Shown here one piece after another: positions 16,140-24,404 of a stretch of DNA of 64,000 nt; the stretch's first letter is position 1; the number at the start of each line of letters is the position of its first letter. A model generated the notes under the pieces. It was not told the DNA's origin and ran no database searches. It saw only the letters and a program-made list of their open reading frames with translations. The stretch spans positions 149,009-213,008 of the forward strand of contig NZ_UHFN01000002.1 of the NCBI RefSeq assembly GCF_900459405.1, in the 5' to 3' direction. The position numbers and the translations under genes were made by a program. This stretch comes from Streptococcus hyointestinalis. GTDB lineage: Bacteria; Bacillota; Bacilli; Lactobacillales; Streptococcaceae.

Positions 16140-17615
16140 ATGGCTAATCTATTAGTGAAAACTGCTGAAACTGTAACTACAAAAAAAATCGCTTTCCCAA
16201 CTTTTAAGGTTGATGATTCTGCGAGAAAAGTCGCAAAGAAATTTGCAACATACATGGGTAAAGTAAGAGCTGCTTCAAAAGATGATACTTCTCTAGTGGG
16301 TATCGGAGATATTTTTAGTTTGCTAAAGAGTGCTAGTGAAAAAGTGCGTAGCGTTATTCGTCTCACGACTTTTAATGCTATACCTGAAGAACACCAAAAA
16401 TATCTTACTTATCTCATTTCAAGGGAGACAAACATTGATCAAGTGGTAGAAGATGATGAACCAACACGAGTCTTATCTGATTTGCCTGTTTTAGTCATTG
16501 ATGTGTCTAGCTTTGATAATATTCGTCACGATAAAGAGTACCGTCTTATTTTTGATGATACTGTTTACAAAGTTAAGGGATTTGATGAAGCGACAAGATA
16601 CTATTACAAAAAGCAAAAAGAGCCTGGTGTAGTCTATTCTTGTGTTTCTTACAGTTATTTTCAACTTATGTTGAGCTGTGAGGACTATAAAGTGAACTAT
16701 TCAGGTCATGATTGCTATGTAATGGTTGGTAACTGGGTGCGAAAAAACTATCAAGAAGCATTTTCCGCTTCTTTGAACGCACTTTTTGCTGCCGCTTCAG
16801 AAAAGACTATAGCAACTATTACAAGTGATAAGATTTACCAAGATGAAGAAGTAAACAATCACACAATCTTTAATCAGACTGGTTTTAGAAAGTGCGAGAT
16901 TGATACCGAAAAATATCAAGGTAAAGACTTTGATAAAAAAGTCTTTCATGAAATTGAGCAGGATTGGCTCAAACTATGTAACAAGTTGCCACACTCTAAG
17001 CAAGAACCGGAATTTAAGATGCGTAAGCTAGGAAAACATAAAGCTACTGGGCTTTACTACCCACATGCTAACATCCTAGCGGTTGATGTTCGTTCTACGA
17101 ACTCTTTTATTCATGAGTATGGTCATTATTTAGACTTTACTTATCAAGAAAACGAAGAAACCATAAGCGTTTCTAATAGCGCATTTAGAGAGATTCGCTC
17201 TCTTTATGAAGAAGGCTTGCATGAATTGATAACGGATACTCAATCTTTTGAAGCAAAAGCTGTTGAAAAGAAGTGGGACTACTTTACGACTCCTACTGAA
17301 GTATTTGCTCGTGCTTTTGAATTGTGGGTGCATTTCAAAATTGACTCAACTACAGAACTGACCAAAAATGGTAAACCTAATGGTGAAAGCAAAGGTTACG
17401 CTGGTCTTGAATATCGTGCCTTTAGTCATTTTATCGGTAAAGTTTATCATTTCTTTGAAAGTTATTTTGATGGCTTTGAGGAAAGACAAAAGTTCTATTC
17501 TGTTGAGGATAACGATATTGAGAAGGTAGAAGCAGTTGCAGTAAGTTATCACGTATTCACTAAAGAAGTTGAACCAACTAATGTTGGTGAGCAACTCTCT
17601 TTATTTGATTTTTAG
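16140..17615 (+). CDS. Zinc metallopeptidase-domain protein
   Basis: 491-residue protein. The C-terminal part has FIHEYGHYLD, a zincin HExxH signature (near residue 325), and a downstream TPTEVFARAFELW stretch whose Glu can be the third zinc ligand. This pairing is seen in large polyvalent proteins of mobile elements. The N-terminal 250 residues are unassigned. Target unknown; such proteases may clip host or defence proteins when delivered or expressed. Start ATG at 16140; the ATG at 16125 overlaps the SD. It ends LSLFDF, a short terminal motif also ending the giant helicase gene (VSLFDF). Confidence 0.7.
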   Translation: MANLLVKTAETVTTKKIAFPTFKVDDSARKVAKKFATYMGKVRAASKDDTSLVGIGDIFSLLKSASEKVRSVIRLTTFNAIPEEHQKYLTYLISRETNIDQVVEDDEPTRVLSDLPVLVIDVSSFDNIRHDKEYRLIFDDTVYKVKGFDEATRYYYKKQKEPGVVYSCVSYSYFQLMLSCEDYKVNYSGHDCYVMVGNWVRKNYQEAFSASLNALFAAASEKTIATITSDKIYQDEEVNNHTIFNQTGFRKCEIDTEKYQGKDFDKKVFHEIEQDWLKLCNKLPHSKQEPEFKMRKLGKHKATGLYYPHANILAVDVRSTNSFIHEYGHYLDFTYQENEETISVSNSAFREIRSLYEEGLHELITDTQSFEAKAVEKKWDYFTTPTEVFARAFELWVHFKIDSTTELTKNGKPNGESKGYAGLEYRAFSHFIGKVYHFFESYFDGFEERQKFYSVEDNDIEKVEAVAVSYHVFTKEVEPTNVGEQLSLFDF

Positions 17616-17659
17616 CCTGTGGGTTATGGTACAATAGAACTATAGACTCGGAGGAAAAC

Positions 17660-18418
17660 ATGACAAAAACAAGTAACGATACTGTTGTTCAAAAGTTACT
17701 AGAGCGCATTAAAGATGAGAGAGAAGTAAATATCAAAAACGGTATTTACAGACGTATCCAAATAAACTTTGCTTACAATTCCAATAGGATTGAAGGAAGT
17801 CGTTTATCTAAAGAACAGACACAATTTATCTTTGACACGAATACCATCGGTTTCGAAGATGAGCAGCCACTACCTATAGACGATATTATTGAAACAAGAA
17901 ATCATTTTAGAGCAGTGGATTATGTCTTAGATACGGTAAACTCTTCTTTGACAGAAGATTGGATAAAACATATCCATGTTCTTTTAAAGTCAAATACAAG
18001 TCAAGCTGAAAAGGATTGGTTTGTGGTGGGTGATTACAAAAAGTATCCTAATGAAGTAGGAGACAGGGAAACAACCCCACCAGAAGCAGTAGCAGAAGCT
18101 ATTGGGCAGTTGCTGGATGAGTATGCTAAATCAAGCAGCAAAACTGTCTACGATCTGATTGACTTTCATGTAGCTTTTGAACGTATCCATCCATTTCAAG
18201 ACGGCAACGGTCGTGTTGGAAGATTGATACTATTTAAAGAGTTGCTGCGCTATTCTCATATCCCATTTATCATCACAGATGATAAGAAGTATTTCTATTA
18301 TCGTGGTCTAAAGGAATGGGACAGTGAACGTAACTTTTTGCATGAAACATGTCTATCGTGTCAAGACGACATGATAGTGATATTGAATTACTATGAAATT
18401 GTAAAAACAAGAGATTAG
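17660..18418 (+). CDS. fic: Fic-domain protein (probable AMP transferase)
   Basis: 252-residue protein with the complete Fic motif HPFQDGNGRVGR (residues about 177-188), so AMPylation of a target protein is likely. An N-terminal inhibitory helix motif S-N-R-I-E-G (about residues 38-43) matches the (S/T)xxxE(G/N) consensus of class II, self-inhibited Fic proteins, which explains why no separate antitoxin gene is needed. A possible local promoter (TACAAT at 17630) precedes the gene. Its last codons form the left arm of the hairpin in front of the RNase H gene. Confidence 0.85.
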   Translation: MTKTSNDTVVQKLLERIKDEREVNIKNGIYRRIQINFAYNSNRIEGSRLSKEQTQFIFDTNTIGFEDEQPLPIDDIIETRNHFRAVDYVLDTVNSSLTEDWIKHIHVLLKSNTSQAEKDWFVVGDYKKYPNEVGDRETTPPEAVAEAIGQLLDEYAKSSSKTVYDLIDFHVAFERIHPFQDGNGRVGRLILFKELLRYSHIPFIITDDKKYFYYRGLKEWDSERNFLHETCLSCQDDMIVILNYYEIVKTRD

Positions 18419-18458
18419 CAAACAGCTAGTCTCTTTGTTTATGGAGGAAAACAACATG
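18410..18458 (+). repeat. Hairpin-SD module, copy 1
   Basis: AGAGATTAGC...GCTAGTCTCT stem (18410-18434), T-rich tract, then TATGGAGGAAAACAACATG. The same module precedes four other genes. The upstream ATG lies inside the SD. Confidence 0.8.
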
Positions 18459-19034
18459 AATACAATTGTTAAAGAAGCAGTGTCCTATACGATTTTCACT
18501 GATGGGTCTTTTAAAAAGATTAAAGGCGAAAAGACTAATGCTGCATCTGCGTATATCGTCCTTAATGATAATGGTGAAATCATTACCAAAGGTAGAGGTA
18601 TTATTCCAAATCAAAAAGAAGGACTAATAAACTCTTTAGGCGCAGAGCTAGTTCCTGTGATTAACGCACTTAAATATATTTGTAAAACAGCAAATATTGT
18701 TAAGGTAAACGTTAAAATCATGACGGACTACCAAGAGTTAGAATATTTCCACTATCTACTGAGATACAGAAAGAAACCAAAGGGTCACTTCAAAAGGCTA
18801 AAACTAACTTCTAGGTTAGAGAAACCCCAATGGATCTGGTACTATGCAAACTTATTTCAAGTCATACATATGTTCGAGAAAAATGGAAAGGAGTTGGCCT
18901 TAGAGATTCAATGGTGCAAAGGTCACAGCGGAATTGTGTGGAACGAAGAAGCTGATAGACTTGCTAAAAAATCCGTAGATAAAGGACTTAAACAACAATT
19001 GAATAGTAAAAATAAGAGGTTAGCCAGCAGCTAG
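18456..19034 (+). CDS. Ribonuclease H-like protein
   Basis: 192-residue RNase HI-type enzyme that would cut RNA in RNA-DNA hybrids. Catalytic acids are all visible: FTDGSF (Asp), LGAELVPV (Glu), MTDYQELE (Asp) and NEEADRLAK (Asp), with WCKGHSG as the supporting His loop. Start ATG at 18456 after the module SD. It probably acts in plasmid DNA replication or primer removal. A truncated paralogue lies at 35901-36026. The stop codon lies in the hairpin of the next module. Confidence 0.85.
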   Translation: MNTIVKEAVSYTIFTDGSFKKIKGEKTNAASAYIVLNDNGEIITKGRGIIPNQKEGLINSLGAELVPVINALKYICKTANIVKVNVKIMTDYQELEYFHYLLRYRKKPKGHFKRLKLTSRLEKPQWIWYYANLFQVIHMFEKNGKELALEIQWCKGHSGIVWNEEADRLAKKSVDKGLKQQLNSKNKRLASS

Positions 19035-19063
19035 TCTCTTTTGAAATGGAGGAAAACAATATG
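19015..19063 (+). repeat. Hairpin-SD module, copy 2
   Basis: AGAGGTTAGC...GCTAGTCTCT (19015-19039) followed by ATGGAGGAAAACAATATG; overlaps the end of the RNase H gene. Confidence 0.75.
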
Positions 19064-19177
19064 AATTATGTAGAACAACATCGGAAGATATATCACACGC
19101 TTCTCGTCGCCTTACTATCTCTGTTTAGACGCCGAACTTGTTTAAATAGAAAAAGTCCTAAAGATTTGATACAATAA
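19061..19177 (+). CDS. 38-residue small protein
   Basis: Starts at the ATG placed by the hairpin-SD module and stops at TAA, which overlaps the SD (AAGGAGG) of the next gene. The product is basic (LFRRRTCLNRKS) with a short hydrophobic stretch. It may be a real small protein, a remnant, or a leader coupled to the following toxin-like gene. Translation is plausible because the SD is identical to that of the other operon genes. Confidence 0.4.
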   Translation: MNYVEQHRKIYHTLLVALLSLFRRRTCLNRKSPKDLIQ

Positions 19178-19190
19178 GGAGGAAAGATAG

Positions 19191-19496
19191 GTGAAGAGAC
19201 ACGAGATCCGTGAGTTGCTGCTCAAGCTAAAAAGAAAGGTCAGAAATAACGAATTTTATGCGGTGGCTAGGGGGAAAGGTAAAACCCCTGCCGAACCTTT
19301 AATTATCAAATTTGTTGTTGCTAATCTAACAGTGGGTGATTTTAACAAGAAAGAACTTGATCATAATGGTTCAGGTGAGTTTATATTTGTTTTTATTACC
19401 AAAAATGGGCACGCATTTTATATAAAGTTTAAGTTTGTTGTAGAAAAAGGGATAGAATTGGTTAAATTTATCTCATTTCATCACTCTAAACATTGA
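19191..19496 (+). CDS. Probable MqsR-like toxin of a type II TA pair
   Basis: 101-residue protein with a GTG start after AAGGAGG. The pattern LTVGDFNKKELDHN...FVF...FYIKFKFV...FISFH matches the C-terminal half of MqsR-family mRNA interferases (D-F/Y-K, then Y-I-K, then S-F-H). The family assignment is by pattern only. The next gene, 34 bp downstream, has an antitoxin-like helix-turn-helix, giving the toxin-first order of mqsRA. No obvious zinc site. Confidence 0.55.
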   Translation: MKRHEIRELLLKLKRKVRNNEFYAVARGKGKTPAEPLIIKFVVANLTVGDFNKKELDHNGSGEFIFVFITKNGHAFYIKFKFVVEKGIELVKFISFHHSKH

Positions 19497-19530
19497 TTAT
19501 AGTTCTACTGTAATATGGAGGAAAACAGAA

Positions 19531-19938
19531 ATGGAAACAATTGTTAAAGATGTAACTTACACACTTTACTTTGGAGATGAACCAGTAGAAGTAACTAGTC
19601 CGCTTCGTTTTGATAAAGAGACAGGTGAGGAAGTACCGGATAAAGAATTGTACGAAGCAATGACTATTAAAGCTCATGAGCTTTATCGTGAGCGCCACAA
19701 TTTGGTGTCACCTCAAGACATTGTTAATTTTCGTAAACAAACTGGTCTTTCACTAAAACAGCTGGCTACCATTACTTCTATCGATGAACTTTGGTTACAA
19801 ATTCTCGAAATTGGTGACCTACCAAGCAAGGAAGAAAACGTCGTTTTAAAAGCTATAATCAGTCGTCCAGATTTAATTGAAAGCTATTTAGATGAAACGA
19901 AGTCAATGCAAGGAGTAAAGAAAGTGGCTAACTACTGA
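19531..19938 (+). CDS. Probable antitoxin with helix-turn-helix
   Basis: 135-residue protein. Residues about 68-110 (VSPQDIVNFRKQTGLSLKQL onward) form an XRE/MqsA-type helix-turn-helix; the N-terminal half is acidic and could bind the toxin encoded just upstream. It lacks the Cys-rich zinc domain of classical MqsA. The SD is the operon-type GGAGGAAAAC. It likely autoregulates the pair. Confidence 0.55.
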   Translation: METIVKDVTYTLYFGDEPVEVTSPLRFDKETGEEVPDKELYEAMTIKAHELYRERHNLVSPQDIVNFRKQTGLSLKQLATITSIDELWLQILEIGDLPSKEENVVLKAIISRPDLIESYLDETKSMQGVKKVANY

Positions 19939-19961
19939 TTTAAAAATTGTATAGTAAAACA

Positions 19962-20011
19962 AGAGATTAGCATACAGCTGGTCTCTTTTGTTTATGGAGG
20001 AAAACAATATG
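19962..20011 (+). repeat. Hairpin-SD module, copy 3
   Basis: AGAGATTAGC...GCTGGTCTCT (19962-19986), then TTTATGGAGGAAAACAATATG. It leads into an ATG at 20009 in frame with the antitoxin at 20090. Confidence 0.75.
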
Positions 20012-20089
20012 ACTAATGCTGCTTTAAAAAATCTTTTCATCCCACTTTTGTGCTATAATAGTAGCAACAAAACCGTGGAGGAAATACTG

Positions 20090-20263
20090 ATGACAATTGA
20101 GGAGCTTAAACAACAAACCCTAGAATTGGATGATAAGTTGGTATTTGAAGCCTATAGCAATGAAAAAGACTTTGTGCAAAGAGACTTTTTAGAAGCTATT
20201 CTTATATACAAAATGCAGACACGTCAACGTGAAGTTATTCAATCAGAGGAGTTTACTATATGA
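20090..20263 (+). CDS. Putative zeta antitoxin (57 residues)
   Basis: Acidic helical 57-residue protein (EELKQQTLELDDKLVFEAYS) directly before the zeta toxin reading frame. The start chosen is the ATG at 20090 with GTGGAGGAAA just upstream and a possible promoter (TGTGCTATAAT, 20050-20060). An in-frame alternative at 20009, after the module SD, would add 27 residues. Its stop overlaps the toxin start (ATGA), the usual coupling in such pairs. With the toxin broken it is an orphan antitoxin. Confidence 0.6.
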   Translation: MTIEELKQQTLELDDKLVFEAYSNEKDFVQRDFLEAILIYKMQTRQREVIQSEEFTI

Positions 20264-20599
20264 GCAAAAAACCTTAATTCATTATTGTGGCTGGTATCAA
20301 CGGTGCTGGGAAAAGCACTCTCTATAAAGTTTCACCTTTTTGGTTCGAGGATAGCATTCGATTGAATGCAGATGAAATACTTCGTAAATTTGGTGGAGAC
20401 TGGAGAAATAAGAAGGATACATCCAAAGCAATGCGTATAGAGGTCGAAATGATAAAAGACGCTTTTAATCAAAGAGCGTCTTTTCATATCGAAACCACTT
20501 TATAGAGCCTTGCAAGCAAGAAAACCCACTACTTAGTTGTGGGATGAATTGCTGATAAAGTAAGGCGAAGTTCGTAGGATAGTATCGTCCAGCTGGCTT

Positions 20600-20628
20600 G
20601 GTAGTTAGAAGTATCCGATGATATAATA
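20600..20628 (+). promoter_or_regulatory. tnpB promoter of element 1
   Basis: TTGGTA (20600-20605), about 18 bp, TATAAT near 20623-20628, preceded by the conserved stretch TAGGATAGTATCGTCCAG. The same upstream stretch occurs in element 3 and as relics near 42.1 and 47.2 kb. Confidence 0.6.
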
Positions 20629-20656
20629 GTAACAACCTAAAAGAAAGGAGAAAACT

Positions 20657-21814
20657 ATGCTAGTCGGTCTTAAACTACGCTTGTATCCTAACAAGGAACA
20701 AGAAAAACAATTGAGACAATACTTTGGGAACTCTCGCTTTGTCTGGAATACTATGCTCAACCTCATCAATGAGCGCTATAAGAACAATAAAGAGAGTAAG
20801 TTTCTAAATACCTACGATTTAAATAATCTCTTACCTTGTTTAAAAGCAGAGTATCCGCACTTAAAAGAGAGTGACAGTTCTAGCTTACAGGTAGATAATG
20901 ACCAACTTGTCAAAGCATGGAGGAATTTCTTTAGAAATCCTAAACACTTTGGTAAGCCTAACTTCAAGTCGAGGCGCTATCCTAAGCAAGCCTATACTGG
21001 TAAAGCACGTTTGTCTATTTTAGGGCACAGGTCACTTAAACTCCCCAAACTAGGAGCTATTAAAAGTTCTAAGACAGGACGTTTAACTGGTCTAGTGAAA
21101 CGCTATACGGTAACACTAGAACCTAGTGGCAGGTACTATCTTAGTCTCCAAATGGATTGTCCAGAAAAAGAGCGCTTCACTCTAACAGATAAGGCAGTAG
21201 GGATTGACCTTGGTGTTTCTGACCTTGCTATCCTATCTACTGGCGACAAGTTCGCTAAATTTTCTTCTGCTTATGACGAAAGCCAAGTCATTGAGTGGCA
21301 AAGGAAATATAGTAGACGGTTGCACCAAGCCAAGGTACAAGTTGCTATGGATAAGAACAAGAAGGTGCTTATCCCACGTGAACTAGAAGACTTTAATGGC
21401 TGGCAAAAAGCGCAGAAGATAAAAGCACGCTATCAAGAAAAGATAGCCAATAAGCGTAAAGACTACATTCATCGTATTACCACACAATTAGTTAAAGACT
21501 ACGATGTGATTGTGATCGAGAATTTAAAAGCTAAGAACATGATGAAGAATCATCATCTGGCTAAGTCTATCGCTAATAGTGCTTGGTATCTTTTTAGAAG
21601 CATGCTTGAGTATAAGTGCCAGTGGTATGGAAAACAACTGATTGTTGTGCCAGCTCACTATACTAGCCAAGAATGCTCACATTGCTACTATAATTCTGGA
21701 AAGAAAGAACTGTCTGTTCGAGAATGGAACTGTCCTAATTGTGGTACTCATCATGATAGAGACATCAATGCAGCCAGAAACATTCTCAACCGTGGACTTG
21801 CCACGTTAACCTAA
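20657..21814 (+). CDS. tnpB: TnpB RNA-guided nuclease (element 1)
   Basis: 385-residue TnpB. RuvC acids are present: GIDLG (Asp, about residue 183), VIENLKAKN (Glu, about 286) and [10 protein letters not shown] (Asp, about 366). A zinc ribbon CSHC...CPNC precedes the last motif. SD AAAGGAG. In this family the protein uses an omega RNA from the element's right end to cut the empty donor site next to the target motif, which favours retention. Length is typical (about 370-410). Sequence is distinct from the other two TnpB proteins in the window. Confidence 0.9.
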   Translation: MLVGLKLRLYPNKEQEKQLRQYFGNSRFVWNTMLNLINERYKNNKESKFLNTYDLNNLLPCLKAEYPHLKESDSSSLQVDNDQLVKAWRNFFRNPKHFGKPNFKSRRYPKQAYTGKARLSILGHRSLKLPKLGAIKSSKTGRLTGLVKRYTVTLEPSGRYYLSLQMDCPEKERFTLTDKAVGIDLGVSDLAILSTGDKFAKFSSAYDESQVIEWQRKYSRRLHQAKVQVAMDKNKKVLIPRELEDFNGWQKAQKIKARYQEKIANKRKDYIHRITTQLVKDYDVIVIENLKAKNMMKNHHLAKSIANSAWYLFRSMLEYKCQWYGKQLIVVPAHYTSQECSHCYYNSGKKELSVREWNCPNCGTHHDRDINAARNILNRGLATLT

Positions 21815-21957
21815 GTAAAAAACATATAGGTTGATGTACCAGCCTTGGTAAGATAGGCGTGTCAGACTAAGATGAGCATTGTCTCATCATTTAGCAACGC
21901 TGTTCCCTGAAGCACGGTACTTTAGTGCCGTGTAGTTCACCTGGCAATGCTCGAGGT
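21700..21957 (+). ncRNA. Predicted omega RNA of element 1 with guide
   Basis: By family rule the guide RNA overlaps the 3' end of tnpB, runs to the right end at 21940, and takes its guide from the flank (CTGGCAATGCTCGAGG). The guide would match an uninterrupted zeta gene next to TTTAT. The 5' limit is a guess. Confidence 0.45.
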
Positions 21958-22242
21958 CACATAAATCGTATTGCTAAAGCACATAAGTTAGGCTATAGAG
22001 TTATTCTGCATTATGTCTTTTTGGATAATGTCGAAACTTCAATTGCACGTGTTCATCACCGTGTTAGTATTGGAGGTCACGGTATTCCAGAAGATGTGAT
22101 AAGGAAACGTTACGCTAGGTCTATCAAAAATCTATCGGTCATCAAAGATTTGGTTGATGAATACTACATTTGGGATAACTCAGGTGAGAATTTTGTGCTA
22201 TTAGAGAAGAAAAAAGAAAGTAACAATTAAAATAGTAAAACA

Positions 22243-22291
22243 AGAGATTAGCTGACTGCTAGTCTCTTTTGTAATGGAGGAAAACAAGATG
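22243..22291 (+). repeat. Hairpin-SD module, copy 4
   Basis: AGAGATTAGC...GCTAGTCTCT (22243-22267), then GTAATGGAGGAAAACAAGATG. The preceding AATAGTAAAACA is shared with copy 3. Confidence 0.8.
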
Positions 22292-22888
22292 GAAAATGTA
22301 ACTAAGAAAGTAACTGCTGTGGACGAATTTAACATCATTCTTGCTGAAGATAAAATGCTAAAGGAAATGTCTAAGGAGCATTCAGCCTACCAAGATTCTT
22401 TTCACAATTGGCTCTGTACTCAAATGGATGACGCTGAACTGGTTTCAGGTATCCTTAAAGACGATAGAACCATTGCTGGAGCAGAAGAGTTTGTTTTGGA
22501 CAAAGCTGTAAAACAAGCTACCAGGATGAACAGTGGAGGTCCATTGGTTGAGGGAGCTATGATTGACTCTATAACGGTATTTGGTTGGGTGCGTAATTAT
22601 TTCACTATGGAAAAACTTCCTGAAAAGGAAAAGCCAAAAGTAAGAATCAATCCAACCTCAGAAGAATATCTTGCTAAAGAGCGTGAGAGAAAAATCAAAG
22701 ACTTGGAAGAAAATCCAAAGTACAAAGATTATCTCGCAGGACTTAAAAAGACTGCTTCTGATGAAACTTACCAAGAAACCATTGATGAATTGCTACAAGG
22801 GGACAAACCTAAAGCTAAAACAAAATCTAAGCAAGCAAAAGAGAAAGAGTTTGAAGAAATTTCTCTTTTTGATACAAGTGAACTTTAA
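22289..22888 (+). CDS. pcfK: PcfK-like protein (AcrIIA9 family)
   Basis: 199-residue protein. The central part (FHNWLCTQMDDAELVSGILK, then EFVLDKAVKQAT, then DSITVFGWVRNYF) matches the PcfK domain, the family that includes the Cas9 inhibitor AcrIIA9. The C-terminal 70 residues are charged and low complexity. PcfK/PcfJ pairs occur on conjugative plasmids such as pCF10. It may protect the plasmid against type II CRISPR in recipients, but inhibition is not evident from sequence alone. Start ATG at 22289 after the module SD. pcfJ follows 36 bp downstream. Confidence 0.75.
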   Translation: MENVTKKVTAVDEFNIILAEDKMLKEMSKEHSAYQDSFHNWLCTQMDDAELVSGILKDDRTIAGAEEFVLDKAVKQATRMNSGGPLVEGAMIDSITVFGWVRNYFTMEKLPEKEKPKVRINPTSEEYLAKERERKIKDLEENPKYKDYLAGLKKTASDETYQETIDELLQGDKPKAKTKSKQAKEKEFEEISLFDTSEL

Positions 22889-22924
22889 TGTAAACCTAGA
22901 AATAGAACAATAGAGGATTGTATA

Positions 22925-24367
22925 ATGATGATTGATAATGACACACTAGTTAAGAACCGCCTTAAAGCACCTAAGCGCTTTTTTGAAGCTGCAAAAGAAA
23001 AGTTTCCAGTCTACATATGGGAGAATACTAACGAACGTCGTATTTCAAGTTTACGTTCTAAATATTCTACTGTTGTAGAAAAGAAACTACGGAAAAACAC
23101 AAGATTTGATTTTTATTCTGCTGTCGATAATTTCGTATGGATAGGTGTAACCACCAAACGTATTGAGTTTCAAACCTATAAAGTTTATCAATATGTTAGA
23201 GACGGAAAAGAAGATTTTGAGTTTAAGCTATTCAACTTTGAACAATATACTATTGATGGTGTTCGTAAAATGCACCTTTCAAACGGTCATTATATTGATG
23301 GTCTAGCTTGCATAAGACTCTTTTGCGGTCCATATTCTGACTGCTACTTTTATTCTAACAAGTTTAAAGACTTTCGCCATTATGGCTTAACAAATGAACT
23401 TGCAGAGCAGTTTCAAAAATTTGAGGGATTGAAATACATTGATTTAGAAGCACTATCTAAAAACTATGAAATTAACTTCTTTCTCATGTTAAACTATCTC
23501 TTGAAATACAGAGACCGCATTGAGTACGCTCAAAAAATCAAAGCACGTGGCATGCTTAAAAGTATGATAGGTAAACTTGTTTGGGGATACAGTTATCGAA
23601 GCCAATACCACCAACACACTAACATGAGTCGCTTAACCATGAACTTTTTACGCAGGAACAAGGCTGCTCTAAGGGATACTGATATTACCTTTAGACAGTT
23701 TAAATTGCAAGAAGAAGTGAAAGCTATCCTTGGTGTTTGTGTTGATGGCTTTGTCGAAAGTTTCTTTTACGACATTGCTATTCATGATAAAGAAAGTGTT
23801 GAATACACGCTTAGCTGCATACCAGATAGTGTTAAACTGACTCGTTTTCAAAACTGGGTAGTTAAGCAGCAGGTATGTGCGAGTGAATACAAAGATTATC
23901 AGAATATGTTAAAAAAGCTCGGTATCGCTTTTTGTGGAGACCGTATCGTATTACCTAAAGACTTTAAGGCAGCTCATGATGAAGCAATAGAAAACTATAA
24001 TGCTGCTAAAGAGAGCATTGCACAAAACGACTATGTTGAAAGTCGCTTGCATGAACTCTTGAAGCTAGAAACCACTATTGACCATTATAGTTTTGTTGTC
24101 CCTAAAGACTTGTCTGAAATTAAAGAGGAAGGCAAGGCGCTTCATCACTGTGTTGGTTCTTACACGTCACGACATGCTAAGGGGGAGACGAGTATCATTT
24201 TTGTGCGTGATGACAAGCAAGTTGATACACCTCTCTACACTTTAGAAATGCACAAAGGACACATTATCCAATTTCGTGCAGCACACAACAATGCACCTTC
24301 TGACGAAGCTAAAAAAGCTTCTGAACAGTTTTTAGCCTATGCTAATAAGAAGGGGGTCGCATACTAA
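22925..24367 (+). CDS. pcfJ: PcfJ-like protein
   Basis: 480-residue protein; residues about 380-460 (LSEIKEEGKALHHCVGSYTS, then SIIFVR, then PLYTLEM and IIQFRAAHN) are the PcfJ domain. The ALHHCVGSY motif is diagnostic. PcfJ genes accompany transfer modules of Gram-positive plasmids and phages; the biochemical role is not settled. SD GAGG seven bases before the first ATG (a second ATG follows immediately). The N-terminal part has no known domain. Co-transcribed with pcfK. Confidence 0.8.
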   Translation: MMIDNDTLVKNRLKAPKRFFEAAKEKFPVYIWENTNERRISSLRSKYSTVVEKKLRKNTRFDFYSAVDNFVWIGVTTKRIEFQTYKVYQYVRDGKEDFEFKLFNFEQYTIDGVRKMHLSNGHYIDGLACIRLFCGPYSDCYFYSNKFKDFRHYGLTNELAEQFQKFEGLKYIDLEALSKNYEINFFLMLNYLLKYRDRIEYAQKIKARGMLKSMIGKLVWGYSYRSQYHQHTNMSRLTMNFLRRNKAALRDTDITFRQFKLQEEVKAILGVCVDGFVESFFYDIAIHDKESVEYTLSCIPDSVKLTRFQNWVVKQQVCASEYKDYQNMLKKLGIAFCGDRIVLPKDFKAAHDEAIENYNAAKESIAQNDYVESRLHELLKLETTIDHYSFVVPKDLSEIKEEGKALHHCVGSYTSRHAKGETSIIFVRDDKQVDTPLYTLEMHKGHIIQFRAAHNNAPSDEAKKASEQFLAYANKKGVAY

Positions 24368-24404
24368 TACTAACTTAGAAGAAAAAACATTTTTAGAGAA
24401 ATAT

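Larger units (their letters stand above)
20504..21940 (+). mobile_element. IS200/IS605-type element with tnpB only (element 1)
   Basis: Inserted after TTTAT (20499-20503) in the zeta gene with no target duplication. The left end has a CCCAC...GTGGG hairpin (20525-20542); the right end has GCACGGTACTTTAGTGCCGTG (21912-21932) and ends TAGTTCAC. No tnpA transposase is present, so mobility would need one in trans. Confidence 0.85.
20260..22230 (+). pseudogene. Zeta toxin gene, disrupted by a TnpB element and a nonsense codon
   Basis: Two parts of one zeta/PezT-type UDP-sugar kinase gene flank the TnpB element. The 5' part has Walker A GINGAGKST and ends IETTL; the 3' part resumes with SGNARGHINRI and includes GYRVILHYV and the HGIPEDVIRKRY motif. 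Removing 20504-21940 joins them in frame as ETTLSG, the conserved zeta motif, which fixes the insertion boundary. In addition, codon 6 is TAA (20275-20277). The toxin is therefore doubly inactive. Confidence 0.9.
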
